In this document: piece by piece, positions 24,191-38,330 of the stretch
How the letters are laid out: every line of letters starts with the position of its first letter
Numbering within the stretch: the stretch's first letter is position 1
Assembly: GCF_001638985.1 (NCBI RefSeq)
Contig: NW_017265149.1
Location: 677,619 to 741,618 of the forward strand
Source: Phycomyces blakesleeanus NRRL 1555(-)
Taxonomy: Eukaryota; Mucoromycota; Mucoromycetes; Mucorales; Phycomycetaceae
DNA: 64,000 bases
Reading direction: 5' to 3'
Made by a program: the position numbers and the translations under genes
The notes under the pieces: generated by a model
What the model was told of the DNA's origin: nothing
The model's database searches: none
Seen by the model: only the letters and a program-made list of their open reading frames with translations

Positions 24191-25615
24191 TCACATGACA
24201 TAGTAGAGAGAGGAAGATGGCGCCTTTGCAAACATCCAACGATCTCTTACTCCATTCATGTCAGTATCCTTGACAGAGTAAAGAGATGTCGGGTTGAGTA
24301 GCCCATTATCCATGCTGCCGTAAATGGAGCAGTCTGTTTCAGAGCAAGGTTCCTGGCTGTGGATCTTCAAGGGACCCATTTCAAAAGGACTGATGCCAGA
24401 GTAACTACTTCTTCTATCAAACAAACGATCGCTTCCCACTGGCAAGAGTGGTTTGGCATTCATGGTAGGACTGGGTGATCTAGGGAGTACCCCACAGTTG
24501 TTTTCCCATCGGACTGCCCCGCCTGTCCACACACGTACCAAGTTCAAGAAACGTTCCTTGTCTTCATCTGTAATCGTGGGTGTCTCTATTTCAGGAGCAT
24601 AATCTTTTAATCCAGAAGTGTCAGTATTCTCTTCACCAGATCTCTTCTCATCAGGGGTCGTTGGAGACTCAGTCGTCCTTTTAGGGAACTGTCGAACAGA
24701 GAGACTAGAGAGTCGGGTGGGAAGAGTTTTTCCTGTAGTACTCCGAGGTCTATTGGAATGAGATGAACCGGCCGGGGTGTGTTTTTTGATTGCTGTTGAT
24801 GATATACGCTTAGGAACTAAGGCTTTCAAGCGCGCAAGCTCAGGATCACAAGATTGGTTTGTCACATTATCTTCTTGTTGGGCAGGTTGAGCAAACACCT
24901 CTTTGATCAAATGCGGCTTTCCCCAAGGAGAACTAGTTGGGTGTTTGGTTAGGTCTGGTGCATTGTTTGCAAGAGTAGGAAACTCTTCCATTGTGTCGGA
25001 TGGTGGTAATTTAGTGAGGTCTGTACAACTATTATTTCGCAGCGCCTTGGCGGGTCTTCTAACGTCAGTATGAAGAGCACTGCTGTCTGGCGCGTGCTGA
25101 GAAGGGTAAGGTAGTCTTCTGGGTGAAGGTGATGATGCAGATGGACGTGGTGAGAGAGGGTTATTATCGTCAGTTTTGACTATAAAATAAAACGAAAAGC
25201 AAAACAAAATAAGCAAGAAAGAGAGAGAAATAGATAATAAAATAATAATAAATAATAAATAATAAATGGGTTTAGAAGAGGTTCTATTTGAAATTAATCA
25301 AACGTGTGTTAAAGACCATTTACCTGCAGTTCTTTCAGATGCAAGAAGAGACTTGTTAGTAGGGTCTCTTGGAAATCTATCCTTTAAATCGCTTTCTCTA
25401 TGGGTTCGTTTTCCAAAGGAAGAGAATGCAAGTGAAGTTGTCCTCAGACCGGGTTTCTCGGTTGGAGAGAGTATCCAGCTTGGGGCAAACACATAAGCAG
25501 ATGGACTAGCTGAGCGACTGCGTATCGATAGTCGCCGGTCTCTCTCTGGCAGGTGCCCAGAGAGCGGATGTTCTGGTTGTTTTTTCGAATCAAACACTTC
25601 ATCCACAGGTACCAT
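24191..25615 (-). CDS. Ser/Pro/Thr-rich protein of unknown function, 426 aa or longer
   Basis: Exons 25615-25324 and 25179-24191 join in phase 1 across a 144-bp intron (GTAAAT...TATAG) and encode 426 aa. The product is rich in Ser, Pro, Arg and Thr with repeated R-R/S-x-S sites typical of kinase targets. The best-ordered part is near residues 295-325 (T-D-E-D-K-E-R-F-L-N-L-V-R-V-W-T-G-G). I recognise no domain. The frame stays open 5' of the ATG to 25663 (R-I-L-Y-E-S-H-R-N-D), just behind a GCAGTAG acceptor, so an upstream exon may exist. A candidate first exon with an ATG and a GTGTAA donor lies at 26286-26225 but does not join in phase. The N-terminus is therefore uncertain. It converges with the coiled-coil gene. 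Confidence 0.62.
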
Positions 25616-26772
25616 GACAAATGAAGCAAGTGGATCGTTCCGGTGACTCTCGTACAGGATGCGCTACTGCAAATGACAATGTAGGACTGATGCCAGTGTG
25701 AATGAAGGGAAACAAATGAATGAAAGGGAAGAGTATTATAAAAGAGAATGTGCAATAAGAGCAACCAGTAAAAAAAAATAAAAAAATAAAAAAATAAGAT
25801 AGACAATCAATAAGATAGGCAGATATGCAGATAGACAGATAGACAGACAGACAAATAGATAGACAAATAGATAGAAAGACGAACTACACAAAATAAGACA
25901 CGATTCTGATTATGTAGTAAAAGTAGACGAGGAAGAAACTGAGCCGAGATGACTAGAAATGAAGATAAAGATGAAGAGGATTCGAATCGCTCTCTTGGAA
26001 TAGAAGTGCAAGGCAATCAAGAGAATGGCACTTGCCAAAGGGGAATCAAGTGTTTTACTGTGGACTGTTCAATTAGGAGCAAAGTGACGGTGTATTGTTT
26101 TTGTGAAGTAAAGAGAGAGCGAAAGGATCATAAAGGAGAGAGAAAAGCAAAAAAAAAAAGCAAGATTGTCTCACCCAAAAAAAATAAAAAATTAAATAAA
26201 ATAATGAACTATTTCTATTTACACCTTGGTTTGTATAAATGCACGAATGTGCTTCCTTGTTGCGTCATTGGATGCGTCGACTGCATATTGACCTTCCAGA
26301 CGTGGAAGCCGGTCTACTGAACACGTTTTAGCATTATATAGATAATGCACCTATCTTATAACTCATTATGTATCTTTGAGCTTCTGTACATGTGAAAATA
26401 TATCATTTATTTATTTAATATTAAAATATTAATTTATATGCGGTATATATACCTTTATATGTTTCTCTTACTCTTATTCTTATTCTAGCTATTTCAACAC
26501 ATTTTATTTATTTCACACCAGTATCCAAATAGTCGAAATTGTGGATATTCCTTTTGTACACATATGGCAGTACAGATAAAACCACAATCAACTTTTTGTC
26601 CAGTTTGATTAAAAGTGTCTTTTCTTTTTTTCTTTTCTTTTCTTTTCTCTGATGTTTTAATCGCCGACTAAACGTCATCTAGCTGCGTCAACAAAAAATA
26701 AAGGATCAAAGAAAAATGAAAAAAGAAAGAACCCTGCCCCCTACCAAAAAAAAATTCTTTCCTTTTTGTATC
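25616..26772. other. Divergent spacer, possible unresolved 5' exon
   Basis: Contains AGATAGACAGATAG-type short tandem repeats (25800-25870), the possible 5' exon at 26286-26225 of the minus-strand gene, AT-rich DNA at 26390-26450 and a CTTTT run (26615-26648) before the PAM17 start. No other gene is supported. Confidence 0.45.
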
Positions 26773-27482
26773 ATGTCACTTCGAGCAATTCAGGCAATTA
26801 GACCTCATCTCAAGACAAACCGACCAATGGTTGGCCTGGCTGCTATGCAGCTGTCCGGAAAACAAGCATTTGGATACTCTACCTCTACAGAATCTGAAAA
26901 GCTCATCCCCACATGGGATGACTACTTTAAGCTGCGCAAGAAGCGTCGCATGTTTGAACTTGCTGCCTACCCTCCTAGCACAATCCTTCCTATCATCACC
27001 ACAGGAGCATACTGCATGAACCTTCAGGTCGATCCTACCGAAACCTACCTTGGCCTTGACCCAGTCACTGGTCTTGGTCTGCTTACTCTCAGCACAGTAG
27101 GTTTATTACTTGTCAATAACAATGACAACAACAACAACAACAACAAAATATAAAAAGGGGAAACTAGATAATTAATGAGTTAAGCCACGCTATTTATTTC
27201 TAGGGTTTCTTTGGTTTGTTGCTCGGTCCTCTCTTTGGTGATGCTTTGTTCAAGTTGACCAACCGTAAGGTGACTGCTGAGATGGAGGCTCGCGACAAGG
27301 CCTTTTATGAACGTATCAAGAATAACCGTGCCGATGCACGACTCAACTCTATTCGTAACCCTGTTCCTGACTACTATGGAGAAAAGATCCAGTCAGTGGC
27401 TGATTACCGGGCATGGTTGAGAAAACAGCGCGAGCATTATAGAAAGGGAGTGTTTGGTGGAAGTGTAGAGGATGATAACTAG
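26773..27482 (+). CDS. PAM17: Presequence translocase motor subunit Pam17
   Basis: Component of the TIM23-associated import motor of the mitochondrial inner membrane; it supports the Pam16/Pam18 J-module. Exons 26773-27096 and 27204-27482 join in phase 0 (donor GTAGGT, acceptor TTCTAG) to give 200 aa. The first 45 residues are a Ser/Arg/Gln-rich presequence. The Pam17 domain has T-W-D-D-Y-F-K-L-R-K-K-R-R, two hydrophobic segments (about 68-85 and 100-122) and the conserved tail R-N-P-V-P-D-Y-Y-G-E-K-I then D-Y-R-A-W-L-R-K-Q-R. An in-frame ATG 57 bp upstream would add a Lys/Pro-rich stretch that spoils the presequence, so I prefer 26773. The 107-bp intron contains (CAA)n. Confidence 0.93.
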
Positions 27483-28699
27483 ATATTGTATAAAATGTGC
27501 ATTCAGGGCCCTTGTGTCTTTTGTTGTTTGTTTGTTTTTTAAAAAAAAATCGACCTTTTGTTACAATTGTCTACACAATAGGAGATACATTTGTGTCGAA
27601 TATTCTGCCTTTGTTTGTATAGTAGGTGATACAGCATCACTAGAGGAGTACAAAAGGGACAGACAGTTACCCTACACACACACACTGAGTATTAGTCGAA
27701 ATAATTATGATTTATTATTATTATTTTAAATACCCACAAACGCTTTCTTGTTTTTCAATTTTAGTAAAACATGTTTATCTTGTAAACTAATGTTAGTTAC
27801 TGTAATGCAATAAAGACAAGAAACACCAGATCAATACCGAGATTATTTTGTATTAACTAGAACCTGCAGAAGATGTAATTTCTCATTATTGTGTGTAGGG
27901 ACATTGTAAATGTTCTCAATCAATCTAATATTATTAGATAGTTTCATTTAAGTACATACATTGTATTCAGAATATCTTATTTAATATCTTTTATTTGCAG
28001 TTTGCAGTTTGCAGTTTGCATTGTACAGATCCGCCAAAAAAGGAAGGCATCAAGTTAAAAACGAACAGTTCAAATTTTCTTTATGCTTTTTATAGAAGGC
28101 TTGGTTTTATTAAACCCCAAATCTCTACTACTTTTTCTGGTAGCATATGATAGCTTAGTTTTGGTTGTCTGACAGGCGTTAAGTGTGTATAAAATATAAA
28201 GATCCTCCAAAAAAATGTTCCCTATAACTCAATTCCATATAATCGAAATATCTTCACCTTATCTATTCACAAGAAAAAGAAAAGAAAATGAGATATAACG
28301 ATTACTAACAAAGGTGGGCTCAGAATTGTTTTTGCATAAAGACATGTAAAAATAGCTGTCTCTTCCTTTCTTCCAATTTTAATTCCAAAATATGAAAAAT
28401 ATAAAACCGAATTTTTGAAGTCTTTTTAATGAAGCAAAAGGTGAAATCCATTAGATTGGAAAAAGTTCGGGATAAACTATTTGTTCTCCCAGGCTTATTT
28501 TCAGATTCAGTAGTAATCAATATTTTTATTCACAATAGACTTAAGCCTAAACATGTTTCAAATACTTCTTTTAATTAATAAAGAAAAGTCTGGTAATTTG
28601 ATATACGAATTACATTAAAAGTTTTAAACATTCATATTTATTATTGTTTTCATAAGGAGACCATTTTCTTACTCACTCCCGATACGGTGGGTTAGGCTT
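27483..28699. other. Intergenic, no gene seen
   Basis: Downstream of PAM17. Holds TTTGCAG four times in tandem at about 27996-28021. AT-rich; frames are short and unrecognisable. Confidence 0.5.
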
Positions 28700-29170
28700 G
28701 CTGAACAATTGAGCTTACTTCTTTCCACTAATATCCCACACTTTGGCATACACAAATACTCTGTCTTTCTTAGAATTAGTATTTGGCTCAGTCTTATCAG
28801 TGGATAACCACAACCTAAACCCATGTGTAAAACATAAGATATGCTCGTTAATTGTGTGTGTTCTTGTACCAAATGATATGAACTTCTCTATTGCAGTCTA
28901 ATTATTACCTTTAACAATCTCGAAATGTTGGACTCAACTTCCAAAAATATTCTTAATAAGCTTTATTAAATTCTTTAGTTATAAGCATGGCCTTCGTGTT
29001 TCTATTTCCAAGTTGATCAAACCTGTTCGCAATAATATTAAGTATTTTACCTACTACTAGGTCAAAAGTTTCTGTGTGAATTTCATCCATTGTAAAAGAT
29101 TCTTCCTCACTAATATCGCTATAAATGGGGTGGTACGGTATGTGCTGCTATGGGTCAACACGACCATGAT
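28700..29170 (-). pseudogene. HSPA12-like Hsp70 fragment (C-terminal third), degraded
   Basis: On the minus strand about 29110-28930 translates to T-F-D-L-V-V-G-K-I-L-N-I-I, then R-F-D-Q-L-G, then A-M-L-I-T-K-E-F-N-K-A-Y, followed by a TAA. This aligns block by block with the intact HSPA12-like gene of this window (L-F-D-P-L-V-D-Q-I-L, Q-F-G-Q-L-E, V-L-F-I-T-G-G-F-A-N-S-P-Y). The phosphate-binding G-G-F is K-E-F here, so activity is lost even apart from the stops. A second block at about 28810-28715 (K-V-W-D-I-S-G-K-K) matches the last exon (G-W-D-V-I-G-E-K). No ATPase N-terminal half is visible upstream. Confidence 0.6.
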
Positions 29171-29823
29171 ATCCTTCAAATACCGTGCTTAAGATAGTTA
29201 GTTCGTTATATTATATCCTGTGTAGCTTTCAATAGATCATGTTTAATTTACTAGTATAATAATAAAAAGACATACAACAGCTATTAATAAAAGAGTGTCA
29301 TATCTTGATCTTTATCTTACTTCTACTGTTCTGACAAGCACAGGATTTAATTAGAAAATACTGCAATTGGACTAAGTCTACATCTGCTAAAGCTCAAATA
29401 AACTCTTTTCTGTTATAATCGGACTCCAAAAACTCTATAGTGTAGCATAGAGCATATGAGGTACAAACTACAAGAGATATATTCTAAAAAACACAACCTA
29501 AAAAAATCTAAGCTCGTATTTAGAAAAACCTGCAGTTGTAACTCTCTCTCTTAAAAAATACTTATTATCAAATATTGTTCTCTTTACTCTACTTTTTCTG
29601 CTTTTGACGATATATGGTTTGTATGATATATTGTCCTACAATTGCTTTGGTCTGAAATGAAATTATAATAGCAAGTTATTTAGTCCATAAAAAACACACA
29701 CAAATTCGAAACCTTCCTCATACTTTGGCTCCCCTCTTACACCTAATCTTTATATTTATACATGTGTAAATATATCTTGTTATTTTTTCGGTATATTTAG
29801 GAAATGTATAGGTTTTATTCTAT
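29171..29823. other. Intergenic, no gene seen
   Basis: AT-rich DNA between the Hsp70 fragment and the 3' end of the mannosidase gene; no frame with coding character. Confidence 0.5.
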
Positions 29824-31828
<2,005 letters not shown>

Positions 31829-32211
31829 GAGTCAACTAATTGACCTAACCAAAGAAGTATTTTCTTACTTTTAAAAGTGATTTTTTGAGTTCAGTTCTGT
31901 CGTACTTGTTGTATTTGTCGTCATCGTAACTAATCTGTCCATTACGCATAGTGCGATGAGTTGGTAACATGCGTTGATCTCGACCCTTTTAATCTATTAA
32001 AGCGTACAAGCATTGTTCGCCCTCACATAGGAAAAAAAATCTAATAATCTTTCATCCCAAAAATAGGGAGTTTCTGTGACGTTTTGTTACCTGATTGGGC
32101 CTGGGCGATCAATGCAAAGCTTTGCTAATTCTTTGCGTTCCTGAGAAAACCAGCCAAGAGTCTTTCAAGTGTGTCTTTTGATATTCTTCATATTTCTTTC
32201 TTATTATCATT
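31829..32211. promoter_or_regulatory. Divergent promoter region, MNS1 / anillin-homology gene
   Basis: 383 bp between two outward-facing starts. It contains GCAATGCAAAGCTTTGCTAA-like text around the palindrome GCAAAGCTTTGC (about 32115-32126) and GGGCCTGGGCGATC just before it. I recognise no established factor site. Confidence 0.35.
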
Positions 32212-33552
32212 ATGACTTCTTATCCAACCATAAAAAATCCATTGATTCCGAGCCCACCTCCCAAGCGGATGTCTCGTTCGCGGCTTCTCAATAGCTTTTC
32301 TAGTTCTTCAACAATCAAGGCATCCGTGTCTACTAGTACATTTTGCAAATTCATGAGCAAATCGCTCCTGCAACTGTCCAATGCAAAAGTTGGCGTTTTA
32401 ATGACCCCTACCAGGCGAATTATGCCCACACCAAATCCACCCTCATCCCATTCGGACTTGGTTTTGGTCGACGATAAAAAGAAGAAAGACATGTTTGGAA
32501 AGGTCAAGTCCTCTGTGGAACCAGTTGTGCACTACAACGGACCATGTTACACGATTGACCAACTTGCGGAGGAAAAACTAGCGTGGATAAGAGAAGAGCA
32601 TACTGCGGGATTTCTTGGTCAGAACTTAAAGAACACCCTGTCCGATTATGGCCGGTTTATTGTGCTCTGTAAGCCTTACGCTTCCAGCCAGATAATGTAA
32701 GAAATGCTCTCATTCACGTGGATCTACATTCTGATATTGGTTACTATGCATTTGATTTAGTACAAACTCATGCCAGATCGTTAAGAAAACTCATGGTCCA
32801 AAAGCCATGTTCTACTTGAGACGTACTGTTTTCTGCCCAATTAATTGGAGCTCACTACGTTAAACAAGTCTAACCTTCTCTATATAGTTCTTCAGGTCAC
32901 AAATACCGATTCTTCAAAGTGTGAGTGCATTGATATTTATTAAATCTCAAGCCTTATACTGATTCCAGATATATATATATATATATATATATATTTTGTT
33001 TTTGTGTATCATTTTCTTATACAAAATCTAGCCTGCAAATTTCGCTGTAGTGTTCAAGTTAATCAAGAGTTTTGTATGAGCTCATATGCCACGAGCGAGA
33101 AACGTGGAAAGTCAAGTACTGAAGCCAATTTCGACGAAACATTTCTATTGCAAGTATCTGTGATATTTTTTTATTTTTCTTCACAGCATGATTTTTCATA
33201 GACATATTTTTAACACTCGATCAGTGATGTGAGTGAGCCTACTACGGCCACAATCAGTCTATACACCCAACCACGGTCAGCTAGCCTTTTCAACCTAAGG
33301 GGAAGAGCTGACGATATCTGCGTTGGTGAAGAGTCATTCCACATCACCCTTAATCCAAAAGAAAAGCATTTTCAGCGCTTTGATATCCACGACAAATCAC
33401 AGCCCAACAAGTATAGCTCATACCAAGTGTTGGCTGTGTTTGGCATGTATATTAGCCAACGATCGCAGGTCTTGATTAACGATACAGTTCTTATTGCTGG
33501 ATATGTTACTGTTTATGTTCAAGGTCCTATGGCGCCTGTATGTACTTTAATT

Positions 33553-33593
<41 letters not shown>

Positions 33594-34185
33594 AAGTACT
33601 ATGGCTTAGAAAATATTTCTAATATTTGCGGATAAACTTTATTATACAGAAAAGAGAACGTTTTTGGGCTGTATTGCGTGGTGTGAAACTCGAGATGTAT
33701 GATTTTGAATACAGAGAGGTATGATAGGCTCAACGCAAAAGGTCTATGTAATCTAACATACAAGCTTATAATAGGCACGTTCAACTCGTTATATTCTACC
33801 TCTTGATACACTTGTCGAAGCATTCTACCCTAATCTGAATAAGGATGATAGGCATCAGATGATGAATGAATCGCATTGCCTTGCCCTACAGTTTTCTGAG
33901 AACTCTTTGAGTCCTTATGATGAACAAAATCTTCAGGAGAATTTAGATTCTTTCGAATACCGAATGTATATGCTTGCTGATACTGCCGAAGGTTCTCACG
34001 ATTGGCTCAATGCTCTCAATTTCGCAGCCTCCATATTTGATGAGCTTCACAATGAATCACACGGGAATATGGATAATGGGTCATTTACCAACAGTCAAGA
34101 CAGCGATCTTGGGATGAGTTATTCTATATCATCTTGTACGGATCCGAATAATCTCAAAACAATCCCTGCCCAGTTTTTATGGTGA
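32212..34185 (+). CDS. Anillin-homology and PH domain protein, 496 aa
   Basis: Seven exons, phase-matched: 32212-32696, 32761-32822, 32888-32920 (33 nt), 33032-33149, 33225-33537, 33650-33718 and 33775-34185. The first 150 residues are Ser/Pro/Lys-rich. A C2-like anillin-homology region follows: F-R-C-S-V-Q-V-N-Q-E-F, then F-D-E-T-F-L-F-D-V-S-E-P-T-T, L-I-A-G-Y-V-T-V-Y-V. A PH domain then begins at about residue 338: F-W-A-V-L-R-G-V-K-L-E-M-Y-D-F-E-Y-R-E and ends D-W-L-N-A-L-N-F-A. This arrangement matches septin/contractile-ring scaffolds of the anillin, Mid2 and Bud4 type, so a role in septation or polarity is likely. Exon 4 ends at TT|GCAAGT: a GC-AG intron is needed, since the GT reading gives a stop. 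Intron 5 has (CT)n at 33557-33590. Confidence 0.8.
33557..33590. repeat. (CT)n run in an intron of the anillin-homology gene
   Basis: About 17 CT units within intron 5 (33538-33649), upstream of the acceptor TTATACAG. It likely serves as a polypyrimidine tract and is prone to length change. Confidence 0.9.
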
Positions 34186-34371
34186 AACATTCATTTTTTA
34201 TACATATTCTTTCTTTTTTTTTATTGTCGTCTTGCAGAGTGTACTCTTTTCTACATTTAATAATTTAATATCAGAGAATTATCAGGAATCTTTAGATGCT
34301 GTACTTTGAATAAACATATGAGCTATTTTAATATAAGACCTTTTATATTATGAGCATAATACACATTAGAT

Positions 34372-35869
34372 CTATTTGGACTTATTGCTCAAAATTGCGT
34401 TCAGAGTGCGCAAAAGTCCCTCTTCTGTACTACTTTTTACAATGGTTTGATAACCTTGGCAAGATTTCTTATCTTTCACGGACCAAGAGAATGCTTTGCT
34501 CCAATCATGGTCGTCTACGTTCAATGTCTTACTTATGCCGTGAGATTCACCCGTTTCGGCCCAAAAGAATTGATCAAACATACAGGGAAGTATGAGTTGC
34601 GGAACCCCGTAGGTCGCCATTGATCCAAATGTCCCTGCTCCTCCATGATGCAAAGCACCGATATTTCTTTTTCTTGGAGCCTCAACTTTGTTTTTGTGAA
34701 CATCTATCCACCAGGTGTCAAAACATTTTTTTGGGAATCCATAACGAATAGCAGGTATAATAAAATCGTGTGGAATATCCTCTAGGCAGATGTGAGCCGT
34801 ATTATACGTAGCAAAAGAAGGATTTTCGAGGCAGGCCTTGTGGAGAGGGGAATTGGAGGTCATCCACCATATAGCAGGCAGCTTTAGTTGCTCTAAGCTT
34901 TTGCCTATTAATCCTACCAGTTGGTTCAACCATTTTGGATCACGGAATTGGGGAAATAGATGCTCCATCGATCCGAAATGAATAATGATCACAGAATCCA
35001 TTGATTGAATAAACCTCTCTATATCTACTAAACATTCTGGGTTTGTTCGCCACAAGTCTTTTGAAATATCACGAAATATGTCAGGATCTGTCCAAAACCC
35101 TCCCAAGATTGTTGTATCCGAAATATCGTCAAGAGGGTCAAAAGCGTAAATCATTGTGGTAGGGATTGGCAAGCATACTTCGACTGAGCCACTGTCTGTA
35201 ATGTCCACAAAAGGCATTGTTGTGAGCCCAAGATACTCTCGAAAATCGCCTTGATCTTCTAGAAACAAACGCCACATCCAGTGTACTACGTGTCTCCAAT
35301 CCACTGTCTCTTTATTTGGATGTGACAAAGCATCAGTGAGTTCAGGTAAAGAATCACATAGCTCGTTCTTGAACTCGGGTGGCATTGGGAAGCAATCAAG
35401 TGGGAAGAAAGATACTCCAATGCTTGGCACTTGCAAACGCTCAGAGATCGACCAACCTTCAATAGTGAATGTTGAGAATATTATGAGCGTAGGTTTCAAT
35501 GAAAAGCATGCATCCCAAATTGCATTGCGCTCCTTTTCCCTTGCAATATCTTTTTCAGTCTCGTCAATAATGTAAGTAGACGACGGGAGTGGATACGTGT
35601 TAATCTGAAATTGGCTCAGTACGGACAAAAAATTCTTTAAAAGATCCTTAAAACACACAATCGTGATGCGATCATCAGGCCATTTTTTTCTACGATCTTG
35701 GGTGTCAATTCGATTCTGCTTAGTGATGTAACTTGCCTGTGATGAGCAGCTAAAACAACAAATGGTTGCAAGTCACCGCGGGATCCTTAACATGAATGTC
35801 AGACAGAGTGCTATTTTGTTTTTGTTTGCTTAACGATGTACCAAGGGACAAGAAACAGATGTGAGCCAT
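34372..35869 (-). CDS. GT1 glycosyltransferase, sterol-glucosyltransferase-like, 464 aa
   Basis: Transfers a sugar from a UDP-sugar to a lipid or small-molecule acceptor; the nearest well-known class is fungal sterol 3-beta-glucosyltransferase, but without its PH/GRAM regions. Three exons: 35869-35842 (10 residues), 35785-35737 and 35689-34372. They rebuild the classic N-terminal loop: I-C-F-L-S-L-G joins S-R-G-D-L-Q-P-F-V-V-L-A. Intron 1 (56 bp) is GTACAT...TTAAG. Intron 2 is only 47 bp and starts GC (AG|GCAAGT...CGTAG); phase and homology require it. The donor-binding end has H-H-G-G-A-G-T-F-G-S-M-A-T-Y-G-V-P-Q and P-C-M-F-D-Q-F-F-W-A-E. No signal peptide or membrane segment. The gene converges with the anillin-homology gene, with 186 bp between stops. 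Confidence 0.88.
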
Positions 35870-36464
35870 TGTGTATATATAAAAATACTTATAACAAAGA
35901 AAGACAGGAAGAATTTTGTACAAAATTTGTACCTGATATGAAGTATTATAAACCCGAAGAGTCTATAGACTATTGTACCTATCTCTTTATTTCTTAATCT
36001 TTTTATGTGGTAATTAGAGCATATACTGATAAACCTGAATTGATGGGTAAAGCTCATTGTGTAATTGATCTACTAAATAAGTCAATGTTTTGAGATAACT
36101 TATTGAATCCCAAACATTCGATTGATATTCTTCCAGTCAAACAACCTCTTAATATTGACACATCGTAGGTCAGCTATGTAGTGTAAATGTCCAACTTAGT
36201 AACCAAAAAAAAAATAAGGGTAAAAAAACAATTTTATTAAAGAACAAACGAGAAGAGCTATTTTAATACTTTGTTATTTCCATAGCTACATCACCACTTC
36301 TAAGCTAACTGTGATGAGCGATACAAGAAACGCCAGTGGATAAAATCTACCTTGTCAAGAGGAACAATACATATTTTCCATCTTTAGACAGACTGGTTTA
36401 ATAATGAATTTTAAGCTTTTTTTTTAAAAAAAAAAGAAACTGCCAAATACATACACTCTTAATT
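35870..36464. other. Spacer between GT1 gene and Hsp70 pseudogene
   Basis: AT-rich DNA, including the TATATATA just upstream of the GT1 start (about 35872-35880, read on the minus strand). No gene seen. Confidence 0.4.
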
Positions 36465-38330
36465 ATGATGAGTGCCTTGAAGGCCTATGATATTGCCGTT
36501 GTTATAGGTAAATATATTTTTTGTGCTTTATTTTTTTAGCACTCATGTAGTAATATATATATTTACAATATTAGATTTTGGAACTACTACATCTGGTTTT
36601 AAGACATTAAGTCTCGATGATCTTGAGCCTTTATATCTTGATACTTTTTGGCTACACGATATAAGAGATTTAGATGATATTTTATCAAGCGAAAAAAGAA
36701 AGAAAGTAAGATGACTATTATTTAAGCTTTGTATTTTTTTGTAAATCTCACTCTTTTATTTAGTATAGACATAATACTATATATATATAAACAATTAATA
36801 GTTTTTATCCGAAAACAAAAATTTAAATGTAATTTGAGCATTCTGATAATCTATTCTTTTTTTTCTCTTGAATATTCTATGCGTGTATAAATATATTACT
36901 ATAGCTGGGAATATGAAGAAATGCTATCAACAATATTTTACAATTCCTCAAGGGACTATGATCAAGGAAGATGGACAGAATTTTAGTTAGCAAGAGACCC
37001 CAACTCCGGGTATTATATGCTCAGAATTAAACTATGGCTAGACAAGACTGTCAAGATCTTCACAAATTGGCGTACAATATGACACTGGCAAAAAGTAAAA
37101 GCCAAATAAAAGAAAGAAAAAATGCTATCAAAAAGTAACTGAATGAGTATGTGTATTAGCTAATCCAACTAAATAAAGTTTTGTGTATGTATTTTTTCTT
37201 TAGTCATATCTTGCTACCTTAAAATAATGCGTAAAGCTATTCATAAATTAATACCTGAATTATACACCACATGTACCAAACATGCTAAGTACAGATATTG
37301 TATGTCTGTTCCAACTATATGGTCCAAAGAATCGAAGAATATTATGAGAGAAGCTGCTATCATGACTGGTTCTATTACAAGATACAATAAGCCAGAAAAA
37401 TTATCGATTGTTGATGAAGCTGTGGCACCATTTCTGTATTCCGAGCGTATGTAGCCTGAAATCAAACTGGTAAATGATAGCCTTTACATGATATGCGATA
37501 CTGGTAGTAAAACCGTAGAACTTGCGACATTAGAAAGAGACGATTTATCAGAAGAAGAAAAAGCTTAAAAGAAGTTATCATGGCAACTGGTAGCTCGTGT
37601 TGGGCAGCTTTTTCGGACTCTTGGTTTATAGATTTATATAATAAACGAAATCAGAAGGGCATGTTCAGCTTGAATTATGCCGCAGGTGTTTTTCCATTTA
37701 GTCTAAAGGTAAATAATAACAATAGTAGACGGAATAAAAAGGTTTTTACTTGATCCTAAGCTGTGATCAGATAATATTAATATATTACTTTTATCTTTAA
37801 TTTTTATATACATATAGGCATGGTTTGATGGTACCAAACCAAATGAATATTATATGTTTGGATTTGATAATATATATAATATAACTGCTACTAGAGTCAT
37901 AACAGCAACTGAAGTTCGCACAAAAGTGTTCGATTAAATAGTAAATCAAGTATTAGAACTTATTGAGAAACAGTTTGCACAACTTGGGGATAAAGTCCTG
38001 GATGTTATGTTCATTACTGGAGGATTCGGACAGTTGCCGTACCTTCAGAAGCAAATTAAGTAAACTTTTGGGAGTCTAGTCAAGAAGTTCAAGGTTATTG
38101 AAAGCGAGAATATGGCTGTAATGAAAAAAGTTGCTTTTTGTTTGATTTGTTTTTTTTTACTTGTAAAACAAGGGTGTTGAAGCAAGGAATTTGAGCATCT
38201 TTATTCACTATCAAATTTCAGACTTTAGCCTTGCCAAATAACTTGTTATATGCTTTTGATACTAAACTTTGTGAAGTAAGGAATAGAATATTTAAAGTGT
38301 GAAAATAAATAAAAGGATGTTGTCTGCTAT
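36465..38330 (+). pseudogene. HSPA12-like Hsp70 pseudogene, near full length but broken
   Basis: The first two exons are intact: 36465-36507 (43 nt, the same length as exon 1 of the intact copy, Y-D-I-A-V-V-I) and 36575 onward (D-F-G-T-T-T-S-G-F, the ATP phosphate-1 loop). After 36700 decay begins, with stops near 36984 and 37065. The block at 37227-37560 matches exon 5 of the intact gene (Y-R-Y-C-M-S-V-P-T-I-W-S, I-V-D-E-A-V-A, M-I-C-D-T-G-S-K-T-V-E-L-A-T) but has a TAG at 37453 and the phosphate-2 G-G-G is lost. Around 37950-38130, L-E-L-I-E-K-Q-F-A-Q-L-G-D, V-M-F-I-T-G-G-F-G-Q-L-P-Y-L-Q follows, again with stops. The final exon is missing. Sequence 38165-38330 recurs at 45420-45570. Confidence 0.85.

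Noticed and set aside
25444..25806. 120-codon minus-strand frame overlapping exon 1 of the Ser/Pro-rich gene
   Set aside because: A different frame of the same exon; the chosen frame continues in phase into the 989-nt exon, this one does not.
32859..32887. GTTAAA donor for exon 2 of the anillin-homology gene
   Set aside because: It would leave a 29-bp intron, too short to splice; GTACTG at 32823 gives the same phase with a 65-bp intron.
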